Assembly (NCBI GenBank): GCA_026119855.1
Contig: JAOWBW010001451.1
Span: forward strand, 1-64,000
Source of the DNA: Campanula takesimana
Lineage: Eukaryota; Streptophyta; Magnoliopsida; Asterales; Campanulaceae
DNA length: 64,000 bases
Reading direction: 5' to 3'
Numbering within the stretch: the stretch's first letter is position 1; each line of letters starts with the position of its first letter. A model generated the notes under the pieces. The model saw only the letters and a list, made by a program, of their open reading frames with translations. It was not told the origin of the DNA and did no database searches. A program made the translations under genes and the position numbers. This document shows, piece by piece, positions 1-12,058 of the stretch.

Positions 1-3
1 TAG

Positions 4-1419
4 TGTTGGGTATGCCCACACATATCTTAGTTTTAATGTAATAGGATTTATTAGATTTGATTGATCCATCACCTAAGTTTTATTTCATGGACTTTAGACC
101 CACAGTAAGAAGTATTTATACTTCATTTTTAAGTTGTCCATTGTTATAGAATAGGCTTAGAAATAGGGCAAGAAGATCAAGATTCAAGATAAATCACAAG
201 TTCAGTTTGAGCCACGCGCCTATGCGCCCCTTCATGCTATGCGCCATGCGCCTTTCAGCGCGCGCGCATATAGCCTCGCGCCTCAAAGATCCACGCGCGT
301 TGTTACGCGCCTCAAATGGACCATGCGCTCTAATGGCTCAACGCGCCTCATCATGGTTGATTTTACACTCAGTGATTTATTGAAGACTCGAAGACTTGAA
401 GAGAATTCAAATTACGCCAATGATCCAACGGTGGTTAAAAGATGCATATACGCCCAATCTATTGACACGTGTCCATAACGGTCACATTTATGTTGAGTGT
501 CAAAATGGCTATAATATATGCATGCTCCAATCAACGAGCGACAGCTCATCTTATCCACAAGGATTTCCAACGGCTAGTTTTTTTGAAGTTCACTATAAAT
601 ACCCCATAACTTCAACATTTTGAAGTTGCTGAGTTTTGCTAAGAATTTCAAGAATTTCTCTCTCTAAGCATTTGTTGAAGATTTGAAGATTGCCTTCGTT
701 TTTCCAGATTTCTCAAGAACATCTTCATACCTTCATCCTTAGCCCAGATCTTCAAAGCCTTAACACTTTAGTTTCTTGTGCTCTCCATCTCAAAGATCTA
801 AAGAGCCTTGATACTAAGAACACACACGCACCTCTTTAAGATTAATCATTTAGATTCTTCTTTAAGAGATACACCGGTTATTGTTTTGGATTTGTTCTTT
901 CATAGTAATAGATCTTGAGTTAGTGTATAAGCTCAAACATTGTAATTTGTAACACTCACTCATTATATAAGATCTCGATTTGAAATCCAAGACTAACCAT
1001 CTTGGTAGAGGACGTAGATCTTTCATTGATCGAACCTCTCCAAATAGCTTGTGTTATTATCTTGTTATTTCTTTCAAGTTATTATTTTCACTCACTATTT
1101 GCTTGTTTACTCATTGTAGATTGATTGAACTGAATTGTGTTGTGTTTGTTAAAACATTTGCCTTAGTTCCTTATTTCACTCACTTTGAGCCAAATACTTA
1201 GTGTGTGTGTTGCGCTCCCTTTATCACTTTGCGCCTATTTTCATTACTAAATTCCGCTGTGCATTTCACTCACTCACTTGGGCGCATTTCATTACGCTTA
1301 CTTGATAAAGTGCGCATTTGCAATTGAGTTTTTCAAGGGTACGAAAAGATTTTAAAACAGCTATTCACCCCCCCCCCTCTAGCTATTTTTCATACCCTTG
1401 TTGCCCTTTGGGACCAACA
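4..1419 (+). repeat. 5' LTR of element 1
   Basis: Matches 12059-13480 almost base for base. It contains a dense cluster of GCGCC words near 210-350, a TATAAATA box at 594 and a C-run near 1370. The short reading frames inside it (for example near 240-620 and 980-1200) recur in the other LTR and have no protein signature, so they are not annotated as genes. Confidence 0.95.
594..601 (+). promoter_or_regulatory. TATA box of element 1 LTR promoter
   Basis: TATAAATA sits in the middle of the LTR, as expected for the U3/R boundary; the same box is at 12651 in the 3' LTR. Transcription would start roughly 30 bp downstream. This rests on position and sequence only. Confidence 0.6.
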
Positions 1420-1421
1420 AG

Positions 1422-1433
1422 TGGTATCAGAGC
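1422..1433 (+). other. Primer binding site (initiator Met-tRNA), element 1
   Basis: TGGTATCAGAGC, complementary to the 3' end of plant initiator tRNA-Met, lies two bases after the LTR end. This is the standard minus-strand primer site of copia elements. Confidence 0.9.
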
Positions 1434-1493
1434 AAACACCTTTATAAAACATTTTTCGTTTTTCAAGCTTAACAGCTTGGGTGCCGATTCTAA

Positions 1494-3932
1494 ATGGCAA
1501 ACTCAAAACCTATGGCAACTGCAAACTACACTCACGTTCGGTCTTTGATGAAGATCATTTTGACGTGTGGAAATTCAGCATATTGACTCATCTCAACTCA
1601 ATCGATGAAAGGCTCCATGACACTGTCGTTTATGACCTTATATTCCGATGAAGGTGAATCCAAATCCACGCACCAACGCTGCCCAACCTACAGTTCTCAA
1701 ACCAAGGGAAGAATGGACCGAGGAAGAAATTAGAAGAGTTGCAAATGATGGCAAAGCAAGAAACATTCTTCTAAGCACTCTAAGCACGGCTATGAAACAA
1801 CAAGTCATGCATTGTGCTACTGCAAATGAGCTATGGGATGCTATTGAAGAGCATATTGAAGGAGACACCGTTTGCAAGGAGAACAAGAAATACGAAGTTC
1901 AAAAGAGATTCAACAATTTCTCTCAACTCCCCGGTGAAAACTTAAGGCAAACTTATGAACGCTACTGTGAATTATCAATCTATGTATTTCACTTGGCATG
2001 AAGTTTACCAACAAAGATTTGAATGTAAATTTTCTACAAGCCTTTGGATCAAGATATCTACATAAATCTAGCGCTCTTGAAGACGCTGGAACTTTAGATG
2101 TTTGGACTTTAAGGAACCTATATGCAAATCTCAAAGTTTACGAACTCAAACTCCAACGAATCAGCGAAACTGAAGGAAAGTCAAAATCTATGGCTATGAT
2201 GGCGCACAGAGAAGCTGCGCCTACACCTGCGCCTACTCCTGCGCCTGTACAAGATGAGAAAAGCTCCGATCCCAAAATTTCTACTTCTGAGCTATTAGAC
2301 ATGGATGATGAAGACTTCGCTTTATTTGTGAAGAAATTTCAAAAATTCAGAAAATTCTCAAGACCCGGCTCAACCAACAAATTTCAAGGATCTACCAGCA
2401 AAGCTCCTCAAAAGTTTTCAAGGAGCAGTGATTCAAAAGAAAAAAGATCTTGTTTGTTTTAATTGCAGGAAACCCAGACATTTTGCATCAAGCTGCCCGA
2501 TCCCCAAATTTGAATATATGCAGAAGAAGAGCAGCCATACTCCCAAATTCACTCCCAAGTTCACTCGTCACAAGGGAATGGTTGCTGAAGAAGAAGCACC
2601 AGCAAATGAGCACAACACTTGGATTGAAACAGACTCCGATGAGAGCGATGAAGATTCCGATGATGGACTCGTTTGTTTGATGGCAAATGATGATGAAGTT
2701 GATGCTTATGATTCTGATGATGACTTCTCCAAGGATGTTCCCGATATGAATGCCTTGAATAAACCTATCAAGAAATCTGCAGGTTTTCAAGAAGTGAAAA
2801 AGAAGAAAGGACCAACCATCAGCGAGCTCGTTGAACAAGGATTTCTCACTCCGGCTCAAAACGATGGTGGATTGTTATTCTCACGATGTGATCTTGGAGC
2901 AAGGAACAAATTGAGAAAAGGAGCATACATTAGACCACAGGTTGAACCAACTGCTCAAATCTCCAAAATCATGATGAAGTGATTGCTGAACAAGAAAAAT
3001 TGTTCAAGAAGGCTGAAAAGGTAATCACTAGATTTGATAGTATGAAGGAAGCTTTAGCACTATCATGTGATGAAATTTCCCAGCTTAAGACCGAGAAATC
3101 TCTACTTAAATCTGAACTCACCCTCCTTAAGGAGAAGATAAAGAGCATGACTCCTCTTACTGTTAAAAACACTTTTCTAACAGAACAGAACTCACTTCTT
3201 AAAGTTCAAAACGACGAATTGGTTGCTCAAATTACTGATCTTAAAAAGATTACAAATGAGTGGTCCAATTCTCGTGTCACTATGGAGAATATATTTGAGT
3301 CCCAAAAAGTCAGTGGTGATAAAAGTGGCTTGGGATTCTCATCAACTAGTGACAACTTTAAATGTGATGTCTGTGCTGAAAGAGATAGTGAATTTACCAA
3401 CCAACAAACTTTTGAAATTCCCAAGGAAAAAACATTCTAATTCAATGGGTAAAGGACAGGAAAAAGTCAAGAGACAAACATTCCACTATGTCTACCCAAC
3501 GAAGCAATTTGGGAAAGCTAATGGGAAAGATATAGCTACAGATGAACCATCTCCTAGCAAAATCATTCTTGAAATAGGCGCGCTCCTTCTCCGAGTGCTC
3601 ATTATGCGCCTAAGAGCCACGCGCCTCATCGCCGTGCGCCTCCTAGCCCTATGCGCCCTCCGAGAAAAAGCGCTCCAAAATTTCAAAAGAAAGATTTTGT
3701 TAAGTCTAGTTCATCTGACCCAAAGAAGAATGCCATCCCCAAGAAAAGTAAAGAGTTTGTGAAAACTCACGTGATTGGTGGCTTTCATCATTGTTCCATT
3801 TGTGATTGTTCAGGACACAAGGCCGTGGAATGCCTTTTGCGATTCACTCCAATGCCAAAGGACGTAAAAATCCTAAGGTCAAGCAAGAGTGGGTTGTCAA
3901 AAGTTGCTAACCCTAGGACCCAAAAGGAATAA
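1494..3932 (+). pseudogene. gag (nucleocapsid) of element 1, frameshifted
   Basis: Gag would form the virus-like particle. The start codon at 1494 opens a short frame that is lost within about 40 bp, where one T appears to be missing from a T run. Recognisable pieces follow in different frames: a copia gag (UBN2-type) segment at 1648-2001, its continuation at 1998-2462, a CCHC zinc knuckle (CFNC-x4-H-x4-C) near 2455, an acidic linker to 2982, a lysine/leucine-rich coiled-coil segment at 2979-3440, and a second CCHC-like motif (CSIC-x4-H-x4-C) near 3795. Long gag with a coiled coil and two knuckles fits SIRE/Maximus elements. At least five frame changes make it nonfunctional as read; two lie in A6 runs (near 2440 and 3426), so base-calling error cannot be excluded there. 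Confidence 0.8.
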
Positions 3933-3947
3933 AGGGGACCTGCTTAA

Positions 3948-4373
3948 ATGTCTATATTTCAGGTTCTTTGTTTCATGGCTGGATCTTCAAAAGCTAGAAA
4001 TTACGAATGGATTCTCGATAGTGGGTGTTCAAGACACATGACTGGAGATGAATCCTTATTAGAAGATGTCCATGAAGAAAGAGGTCCCTCCGTAACATTT
4101 GGCGATAATAACAAAGGTCAAGTTGTAGCATATGGAAAGCTCAAGAAAGACAAAGTGTGCATTGAAAGAGTCTCACTCGTCGAAGGGCTCAAGCACAACT
4201 TATTATCCATATCTCAATTCTGCGACAAAGGATTAGAATGCCATTTCACTTCAACGCAATGTCTTATCAAGAATGGCAAAACTGGAGCTATCTTACTCAC
4301 GGGATATCGTAAGACAAATATTTATATTATTGATTTCCATAGTATGAACTCTAGTACTAATCTTTGTTTGTAG
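3948..4373 (+). pseudogene. Aspartic protease segment of element 1 polyprotein
   Basis: About 140 residues with the copia protease signature DSGCSRHMTG about 27 residues in (near 4017). The catalytic Asp is present. The domain would release gag, integrase and RT from the polyprotein. It ends at a stop and the integrase resumes in another frame about 10 bp upstream, so a 1-nt break separates the two. The lone in-frame ATG at the left edge is not a natural start; the domain should be read through from gag. Confidence 0.8.
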
Positions 4374-5795
4374 CAAAAAGTGTGAACGAAAATAGTTGGC
4401 TGTGGCACAAGCGCTTAAGTCACTTGAACTTCAAGTATCTATCTAAACTCAGCAGGAACAATCTTGTCAAAGGACTTCCCAAAGTTGCTGATCATAATGA
4501 CAAAAAGTGCGCCGCATGTCAACTTGGCAAACAACCGAAGCAGTCATTTTCAAGCAAGTCAAATCCTTCAACTACAAGATGTTTGCAACTGCTTCACATT
4601 GATCTATTTGGACCAGTTTCCACCGCAAGTATTAGAAGAAACAAGTATACTCTAGTTGTGGTGGATGATTATTCAAGATATACATGGGTAGAGATGATGA
4701 TTACAAAAGATGATTGTTATGATATTCTCACTACCTTATTTCGACTGCTCCAAACCCAAAAAGAAGATGACATCGTTAGTGTTCGATCCGACAATGGAAC
4801 AGAATTCAAGAACAACGGTGTTGCTCGATATTGTGAAGATCATGGGATAGATCACAACTTTTCAACCGCCGGAGTCCCTCAACAAAATGGCGTTGTTGAA
4901 CGAAAGAATAGAACGTTGATTGAAGCTGGAAAGACGATGATAGCTGAAGCTAAATTGCCTAAGTACTTTTGGGAAGAAGCTATCAACACTGCATGTTTTA
5001 CTCAAAATCGTTCCCTCATCAACAAACTTCACAACAAGACTCCGTATGAACTATGCGTGGTAGAACTCCCAACATTGAATTCTTCAAGATCTTTGGTTGC
5101 AAATGTTATATCCTCTACAACGGAAACGAACATAGAGGTAAATTCGACGCCAAAAGCCGATGAAGGTATTTTTGTTGGGTATGCCAAACACTCTAAAGCT
5201 TTTCGTGTTTTTAATAGAACTACATTAGTGATAGTTGAATCTGTACATGTTACATTTGATGAACATTCTCTCCTTGAGCCACATTTGGCTCCAAATGTTG
5301 CTGATGATTCTATTGAGCTAAATGATACAGGTGCTCCTATTTATGTTGCGCCCACTCAAGATCAGAATCTATCAACACAAGGAAATCCATCTACATCAAA
5401 TGCGCCTAATTCAATGCATTATGCGCCTGGTGAATCCTCTATTGCGCCTCACTCAAATGATGCGCCTCATGATTCCTCTCACGCGCCTATTTCTACTGCT
5501 GCATCTGGTGTAAACCCAAATTTCAATTCTGAGCCAGTTCAACCCCCAAATTTCATGACTTTGAATCTGGTGAAGATGTACCAATTGAAGACCTTCAAGT
5601 TTCTACGACTCAACCTAACTTACCTCCTGAAATTCGTGAAGTTAGAGGTCACCCAATTGCTAATATCATCGGTGATCTACAAGTTGGTGTTCGTACAAGG
5701 AGAGCTACAAACTTTGATGCTTACACTGCTTTTATCTCTCAAATTGAACCGAAGAAGGCTGATGAAGCGCTCCAAGATCCTAATTGGGTTGTTGC
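4364..5795 (+). pseudogene. Integrase of element 1
   Basis: Inserts the cDNA into the host genome. An HHCC zinc-binding module is visible (LWHKRLSHLN with a CAACQLGK pair near 4400-4535), followed by the DDE catalytic core: Asp in LLHIDLFGP, Asp in VRSDNGTEF and Glu in QQNGVVERKN. The C-terminal part (5330-5500) is low-complexity and rich in Ala-Pro pairs encoded by the GCGCCT word that pervades this element. The frame is lost near 5560, after which the reading continues in a nonsense frame to 5845. Confidence is high for the family and low for function. Confidence 0.85.
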
Positions 5796-5796
5796 A

Positions 5797-7272
5797 ATGC
5801 AAGAAGAACTCAATCAATTTGAACGATGTAAGGTTTGGACTCTAGTTCCAAGACCAAATGATCATGGAGTGATTGGTACAAAATGGGTGTTCAGGAACAA
5901 GATGGACGAGAATGGAACCATCACTAGAAACAAAGCAAGATTGGTTGCACAAGGCTATAGGCAAGAAGAAGGAATTGACTACGATGAAACTTTTGCGCCC
6001 GTAGCAAGACTTGAAGCTATTAGATTATTTCTAGCTTACGCCGCTCACAAGAACTTCAAGTTATATCAAATGGATGTGAAGAGCGCGTTTCTAAATGGTG
6101 AACTCCAAGAACAAGTCTATGTTGCTCAACCACCTGGGTTTGAAGATTCACAATTTCCAAATCATGTGTACAAACTCCAGAAAGCTTTGTATGGACTCAA
6201 ACAAGCACCAAGAGCATGGTATGATACACTATCAAAGTTTCTCATCGAAAAAGGCTTCACTCGCGGTAAAATCGATACAACTCTTTTCATTGCCAAACAT
6301 AATGGTCATAAATTACTTGTTCAAATTTATGTTGATGATATTATATTTGGTTCAACTAATGAATTGTTGTGCAAGCGTTTTGAGAAAACTAATGAAGAGC
6401 AAGTTTGAAATGAGCATGATGGGAGAACTCACATTCTTCCTCGGGCTTCAAATCAAGCAAATGAGTGAAGGCATTTTTATCAACCAATCCAAATACACAA
6501 AGGACTTAATCAAGAAGTTTGGACTTGAGAACGCTAAATCATACGATACTCCAATGTCCACCGGCAACAAACTCGACAAAGATCTAAAAGGTAAACGTGT
6601 TGATCAAACGCTCTATCGAGGTATGATTGGCTCACTCCTTTATCTTACTGCTAGTAGGGCCCGATATTATGTTTAGTGTTTGTGTTTGTGCTCGTTATCA
6701 ATCCGACCCAGAGAAGCACACTTAATTACTGTGAAACGTATTATAAGATATCTCTCTGGCACTGTTAACCTTGACTTTGGTACACCAAAGATTCGAACTT
6801 TAAACTTGTAGGTTACTCAGATGCGGATTATGCAGCGTGCACAATTGATAGGAAAAGCACAAGTGGCACCTGTCATTTCCTCGGATATAGACTTGTGTCA
6901 TGGGCGAGTAAGAAACAAGCTTCAGTATCTGTCTCAACAACCGAAGCCGAATATATTGCTGCGGGAAGTTGTTGTTGTCAAATACTCTGGATGAAGCAGC
7001 AATTGGTGGACTATGATATCATCGAAGAAAATTGTCCCATCTACTGCGACAATACATCAACAATTGCGGTTTCTGAAAATCCTGTCATGCACTCAAAGAC
7101 CAAGCACATCGACATCAAATATCACTTCCTCAAAGACCACGTGGAGAAAGGCAATATACATTTGGAACACGTGGGAACCGACTATCAAATCGCCGACATT
7201 CTAACGAAAGCACTCGACGCGAAACGGTTCATATTTTTGAGAGGCGAAATGGGTATGCTTGAACTCAACTAA
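5797..7272 (+). pseudogene. Reverse transcriptase-RNase H of element 1, broken
   Basis: Copia RT starts in the region VWTLVPRPN...GTKWVFRNK (near 5830), continues through VDVK/MDVKSAFLNG-type motif (near 6070) and the catalytic YVDD (near 6330). The frame shifts near 6405, where the 'FEMSMMGEL' segment is picked up in another frame, and again near 6660. RNase H is recognisable from about 6810 (YSDADYAA, then TTEAEYIAA, then IYCDNTSTI, and the terminal TKHIDIKYHFL). The stop at 7270-7272 closes pol. At least two breaks prevent a continuous product. Confidence 0.85.
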
Positions 7273-8037
7273 ATTCAATATAGTTTTGTCAATACTAATG
7301 ATTTTACGTTGTGTTGAGTTATGAGTATATTAGGTACAAATGATTAAATCATTTTTTCAAAGTTTCAAGGAAACTATGCGCGCCTAATACTTCTGCGCGC
7401 TCAACTCTTTGCGCGCCAAAATCTAGCGCGCGCCTAACATTCAATGCCTCGTAAGTCATTTTGCGCGCCTAGATGAGTATGCGCCCTGTTAAGGTAATGC
7501 GCTCCTTCATGCGCGCATTAACTATTGCGGCTCAATCATTTCTCAAAATTCAATTTCAATGATTGAACGTATTAAATACACAAGTACCAGGTATGTTTAT
7601 TCTGTTCATTTATTATAGGAATCTATGTCTTTTGACATTCCATTAATTGTTCAAGGGTACTTGTGCAATTAAATTTTTCCCTCGTTTTACGCTTTTCGAA
7701 AATTTTATTTTCTGGGGATTTATTTCTTGCACCCCAAACTTACACCAAAATAGATGTTTTTGAGGTTTGTGCAAAAATTAGTCAAAATTGCTCATACACT
7801 TAAAGGGAAAGTGGAGCAGTTTTTCTTTTACCCAATATGTCACATCATGACACTTTATGTCATTCTGCATTTAATGCCCTTCAAATCCATATATCCCTCA
7901 TTAATGCGCCGTACACATGTCATGATGAGCCGCCGTTTTTCAAAATCCCTCATAAATACACATCCTTTCAACTTCCCATCTTTTTAAATTTTTGACAGTA
8001 TTATTTCCATATCAGTGCAAATTTTTTTAAACCTAAC
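7273..8037 (+). other. Spacer between pol and accessory gene, GCGC-rich
   Basis: No protein-coding signal. Bases 7375-7530 hold many GCGCGCC/TGCGCC words inside AT-rich DNA. The remainder up to the TATA-like box at 8038 is unremarkable. Confidence 0.5.
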
Positions 8038-8188
8038 CTATATATACACTTCCCTTCTCTCTCTCTCTTTCTCACCAACTCCCTCATCTCTCTGCACCTC
8101 CCTACACTCTCTCTCTCTCCCAATCTCTCCGTTTCTCTCTCTCTCTCTCTCTCTTTCGTTTCTCTATTTTTTCTTATATATCTCGTTA
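8038..8188 (+). promoter_or_regulatory. Candidate internal promoter and CT-rich leader of accessory gene
   Basis: A TATATATA box at about 8039-8046 is followed by a strongly CT-repetitive stretch (8055-8155) ending 30 bp before an ATG. TATA box, pyrimidine-rich untranslated leader and then ATG is the usual layout of a plant gene promoter and is not expected in the middle of an LTR retrotransposon transcript. It is an inference from sequence; no transcript is known. Confidence 0.45.
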
Positions 8189-11100
8189 ATGGGTCCGAAG
8201 AAAGCTACAAAATCTACCCAAGACGAAATGGTAATGAATTCTAACTCTTAAACTCTTTAAATTTCTGAATTTTTTTTCCTGTGTTCGTCTTTTTCAAAAA
8301 CCCGAATGCCCATTTTTCTTGATTAATCTTGCTTCGGTGATCCGTTTTCAAAATCGTTCGTTAGGTTATGTTCGTTTTGCAATTTCGAGTCTTTATAACT
8401 AACTTTTTCAACGATCAATTCGCTATTTGGTGCGAATCTGAAAAATCACCATTTTCGACTTTTCGGTTTTTAAGATCTTTGAATCCATTTTTTGGATTCG
8501 TTGTTGATTTTTACTTGTTTTGATTTACATATTTGTTATCCTTGTCTTCGTGCAGTCATTTTGATATATTGTATGCTTGATTTGGTGAAGTTTCTCGAAT
8601 TATGTGTTCTTGGTGTTCTTGGTGTTCTTCGCGCATTCAAGACATGTTCTTCGTGTTCTTCATTATTTTTGCTTGACTTGGGTCTCATAAATTTTCAAAA
8701 CTTGTTTTTCAAAATTTTCACTTTTTGATTCTGAAAAATTGCATATGTATGTTTGCATGTGTTTGTGTGTTTTTATACTCAGTTTACATTTCTACATAAG
8801 TAATTCGCCTATATATGAATTCATGCGCCTAGTATGATTAAGCGCACATTGACATTATGCGCCTCAAAGAGATTCTCGCGCTCACATGCGTTTGCGCCTC
8901 AATCCTTTATGCGCCTAATATCATTATGCGCCTACACTTATTATGCGCCCCAATTCATACTTAGTCAATTCTTATGTTCAAACTTTTCTTAGTATATTTC
9001 ATAGAACCATAAATATGCGCCTTGTATTTCTCTGCGCCTCATAAATTTCATGCACCTACCATAATTATGCGCCTAGATTCATTGTGCTCTCTTATGTACC
9101 TATGACTCTTTGCGCCTAATTATTCTATGCGCCTCAAATTTCATGCGCCTGGTACACTTTGCTTATTTATGCTTCTATGCGCCTGATTCACACTAATCCT
9201 TTAAATGTTTAATTTTACAGGATCTATCTAACTTCAGACCTGGTGAAACATTTGTTTTGAACGAGCTATCTGCTGACCCTATGGGTGTTGAAATTATGGA
9301 TTATATCAGACTGGCTGGTCTTCTCCCTTTGTTCACTCTGGAGCAACCTTTCTACTCTCCGCTCCTTGTTGATGAATTTTTCTCTACAGCAGAATTTGTA
9401 GAAATTCCAACAGACATTGAAGGAATGGTGCGCTATCGCATTCGCGCAGTAGTTCAAGACGTTGAGATAACCATGTCTGCCGGCACTATAAAGAACGTTG
9501 TCAACTTCAACAAAACTGGCCCCTTGGGTGTAGCTGGCAAAGTCAATTCCTATTCAGCCGCCGCTCAAAACATTATGGCGCGTTCCCTTCTTCGTATTCC
9601 TACGCTTCAAAACAATATCAAAACGGTGGAAATTAGAGATGGTGGTGATTTATTGGCGCATATTGCGCATCTGGTTGGCACTTCCATTATCTTCAAAACT
9701 GGAAATGTCAACAGATTTACTATGGAGCAGTGGGAATTCACAGCTGCCATCATGGCAAAAACCATCCTCAACTGGCCTCAGATCTTATTTACTAATCTTC
9801 AGGACCAGATTGACAAGTACAATAAAACAAAGCTGACGGCAAGACGAAGTTCAAGACTCACTGCCGTATTCTCACTAAAATCTTCCTCTCCTACCCTGCG
9901 CTTGCAAATTTTCTTGCTGAGAACCCAGCCTACCAGACCACTGATGTCCCTGTTTTTGTAAGGACAGTTTAGTGATGAAGAGGCGCAGAAAGCGCATTGC
10001 CAAGCGCGCGCCAAGGGTGAAAGGCGCTCAGTTGATAGATGAAGCCACTGAGTCAGATGAAGAAGCAGCTGGCGCAGATGGTGAAGAAGAAGCTGCAGTA
10101 GCGCCACGCGCAGAACATTTTCCTGGCGCAGTGAAAGGCAAAGGCAAAGGGATTGCTGAAGAACCAAGCAGACCTGCTAAGCGCCCCAGAACGGACACTG
10201 AAGAAGAAAAGGAGCTGAAACGCGCTAAAGAAGCCAGTAGACTGGAAGCGCAGTTAAAAAGAGATGATGAATTCAGATTGAAACAGGCTGCTGACTTATC
10301 TAAATCAGAAAGGCGCAAAGGCGCAGGGTCTAGCGCTGATGCACGCGCGCCTGCCCATGATGCGCCTCCAACCGTTCATGCGCCTACTCAAACACCATCT
10401 TTTGATCGTCAACAAGTCAGAGATAAAATTTCTGCAGATTTATTTGGTGAAGATATTGAGGATCAAGCTCAGGGGGAGCCAGATCAGTTAAGGCGCAAAC
10501 CATCATCTGTGCGCCCAAAGGCTCCTGCACCTCATCCTGAAGAAATTTCTTCAAGCGCAGAATATATTCCATCTCCTCCTCGCGCTCCTACTCCGCGCCC
10601 CTCTACTCCTGCGCCTCCTCCTCCCACTCCTGATATGAGTGTGGTTATTTCTCTTCTAAAGCAACTCCAGCAAGGCCAGTCTCAAATGAACTCACAATTG
10701 GAGCTTCATACTTCCATGCTTACCCAGCAGGCTGATGAGATTGCTGCCATTAAGGGGGAGATAAAGCACATAGATGCCAACATCAAGGACAAACATTTCC
10801 TGACTCCTCAACAATGGAATGACGCTATTGATCAAATGAATGAGCTCTTCAAAGGCACTCTTGCCTCCCTTCATGAGCGCATAGATGGTGGCATCAAACT
10901 CACTGATGGCCAAGATTTCATTAATGCTATAAGGGAGGTAGAGTTGAACATAGCGGGTGATATAAGGAAGTTGTTTGAAATGGTGGCTGGAGATAGCCAA
11001 AAATTGCTGAGTGTGGTTGATAAACTCAAGGAAGTTAAGGATGAGCTAGAAATCCTAAGTTTAACTGTGTATGGTGCTGATCCTGGCGCAGAACCCAAAG

Positions 11101-11543
11101 CTTCTGAAACTCCTGCGCCTCCAGCTCCTGAAACTCCTGCGCCCTCTTCCAGCTCTGCTCCCAGCGCGCCTGTTGACATTAACTCCCTGCTTTCAAAGAT
11201 TGATGTTTTGAAAGAGTTAGTTGTCACTCACTTCAACGCCGCACAATCCAGCGCAGACAGGCGCTCAGATAGGATTTCCTCTGACATTGTTTCAGCGCAG
11301 GCTGCTATTGAAGCTAACTTTCAGAACGTTGCAGAAAACGTCGCTCATCAGCAAGCCATTACTCAACGCACCATTGATGAATATCAAAACATTAATGTTG
11401 GTCATTTGCGCTACCTCAGAGACGGCGTCACAGACACTCATGGTTTAGTGAACCGCGCCTATCAACTTTCTAAACAAATCCAGCGCTCCGTTTCTGAAAT
11501 TGAAGAAGGTTTGAAGGAAGATGACGCGCCTCCTAATCATTAG
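8189..11543 (+). pseudogene. Accessory (env-like position) gene of element 1, spliced, frameshifted
   Basis: Exon 1 (8189-8230) encodes 14 residues starting MGPKKATKS and ends at a GT. A 990-bp intron (8231-9220) ends TTTTACAG. Exon 2 opens in phase with DLSNFRPGET. From 9221 to about 9830 it encodes a globular domain that resembles the plant transposon-associated domain often annotated 'putative plant transposon protein' (tentative, from memory). The frame is then lost near 9833, and the rest of that domain (9835-9960) reads in another frame. From 9972 a 523-residue open frame follows: a basic KRRRKR cluster, an acidic/lysine-rich part, a proline-rich part (AP/PPP runs near 10560-10640) and a helical, coiled-coil-like C-terminal half with repeated short blocks. 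Position and composition recall the env-like ORF of SIRE elements, but I see no signal peptide or clear membrane segment. Its role is unknown. Confidence 0.6.
8231..9220 (+). other. Intron of the accessory gene with an ATGCGCCT word array
   Basis: Bounded by GTAATG and TTTTACAG; joining the flanks keeps the frame open. The 3' third (about 8815-9185) is studded with the words ATGCGCCT/TGCGCCTA at irregular 15-35 bp spacing. Nothing coding is seen. Confidence 0.5.
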
Positions 11544-12045
11544 TTTTCTTTGAATGTAAGAATTTTTTTTGGTTAGTAAATCCCTTTTGAAGATAGTGTT
11601 TTTAGTACTTACTTGTTTTAGCACATCTTTTGTCTTTGTTCTATTCGAAACTTGTAACTTGTAACTCCTTCCCAAGTTTTAATAAGAACAATGCATCACT
11701 TATTATCAAACCTTGTTCACTCAAACTCCTTGTTTGTAGAACAATGAATATTGTTTAAATTCATATGCATCATATTGAATTGTTTCATACTTCCATGCAT
11801 TAAGTTTAAACTTGGTTTAAACACATTTCAAAACTAAAAATCATAAATCATCTTGAATGTGTTAAAACTGTTGTTTCTATCTTTCCATATGTAACTCTTT
11901 ATTCTTATTGGAATAGATTAGGAATCTATATCTTGGACTAGTGTGTACATTAACTTGAGACATGATTTACCAATTTCATTCATTTGGACATGTTTTTATC
12001 AAGTATAATGGTTGTCCATGATATAGTAGGTAATGGCATCAATCA
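11544..12045 (+). other. 3' untranslated spacer of element 1
   Basis: AT-rich sequence between the accessory gene stop and the purine tract. AATAAGAACA near 11680 could act as a poly(A) signal for the accessory gene. No other structure is seen. Confidence 0.4.
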
Positions 12046-12058
12046 AATAGGGGGAGAT
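12046..12058 (+). other. Polypurine tract of element 1
   Basis: AATAGGGGGAGAT directly abuts the TGTTGGG of the 3' LTR; it is the plus-strand primer. Confidence 0.85.

Noticed and set aside
10028..11227. Antisense open frames over the accessory gene
   Set aside because: Shadows of the plus-strand 523-residue frame with its biased codons; no family signature.
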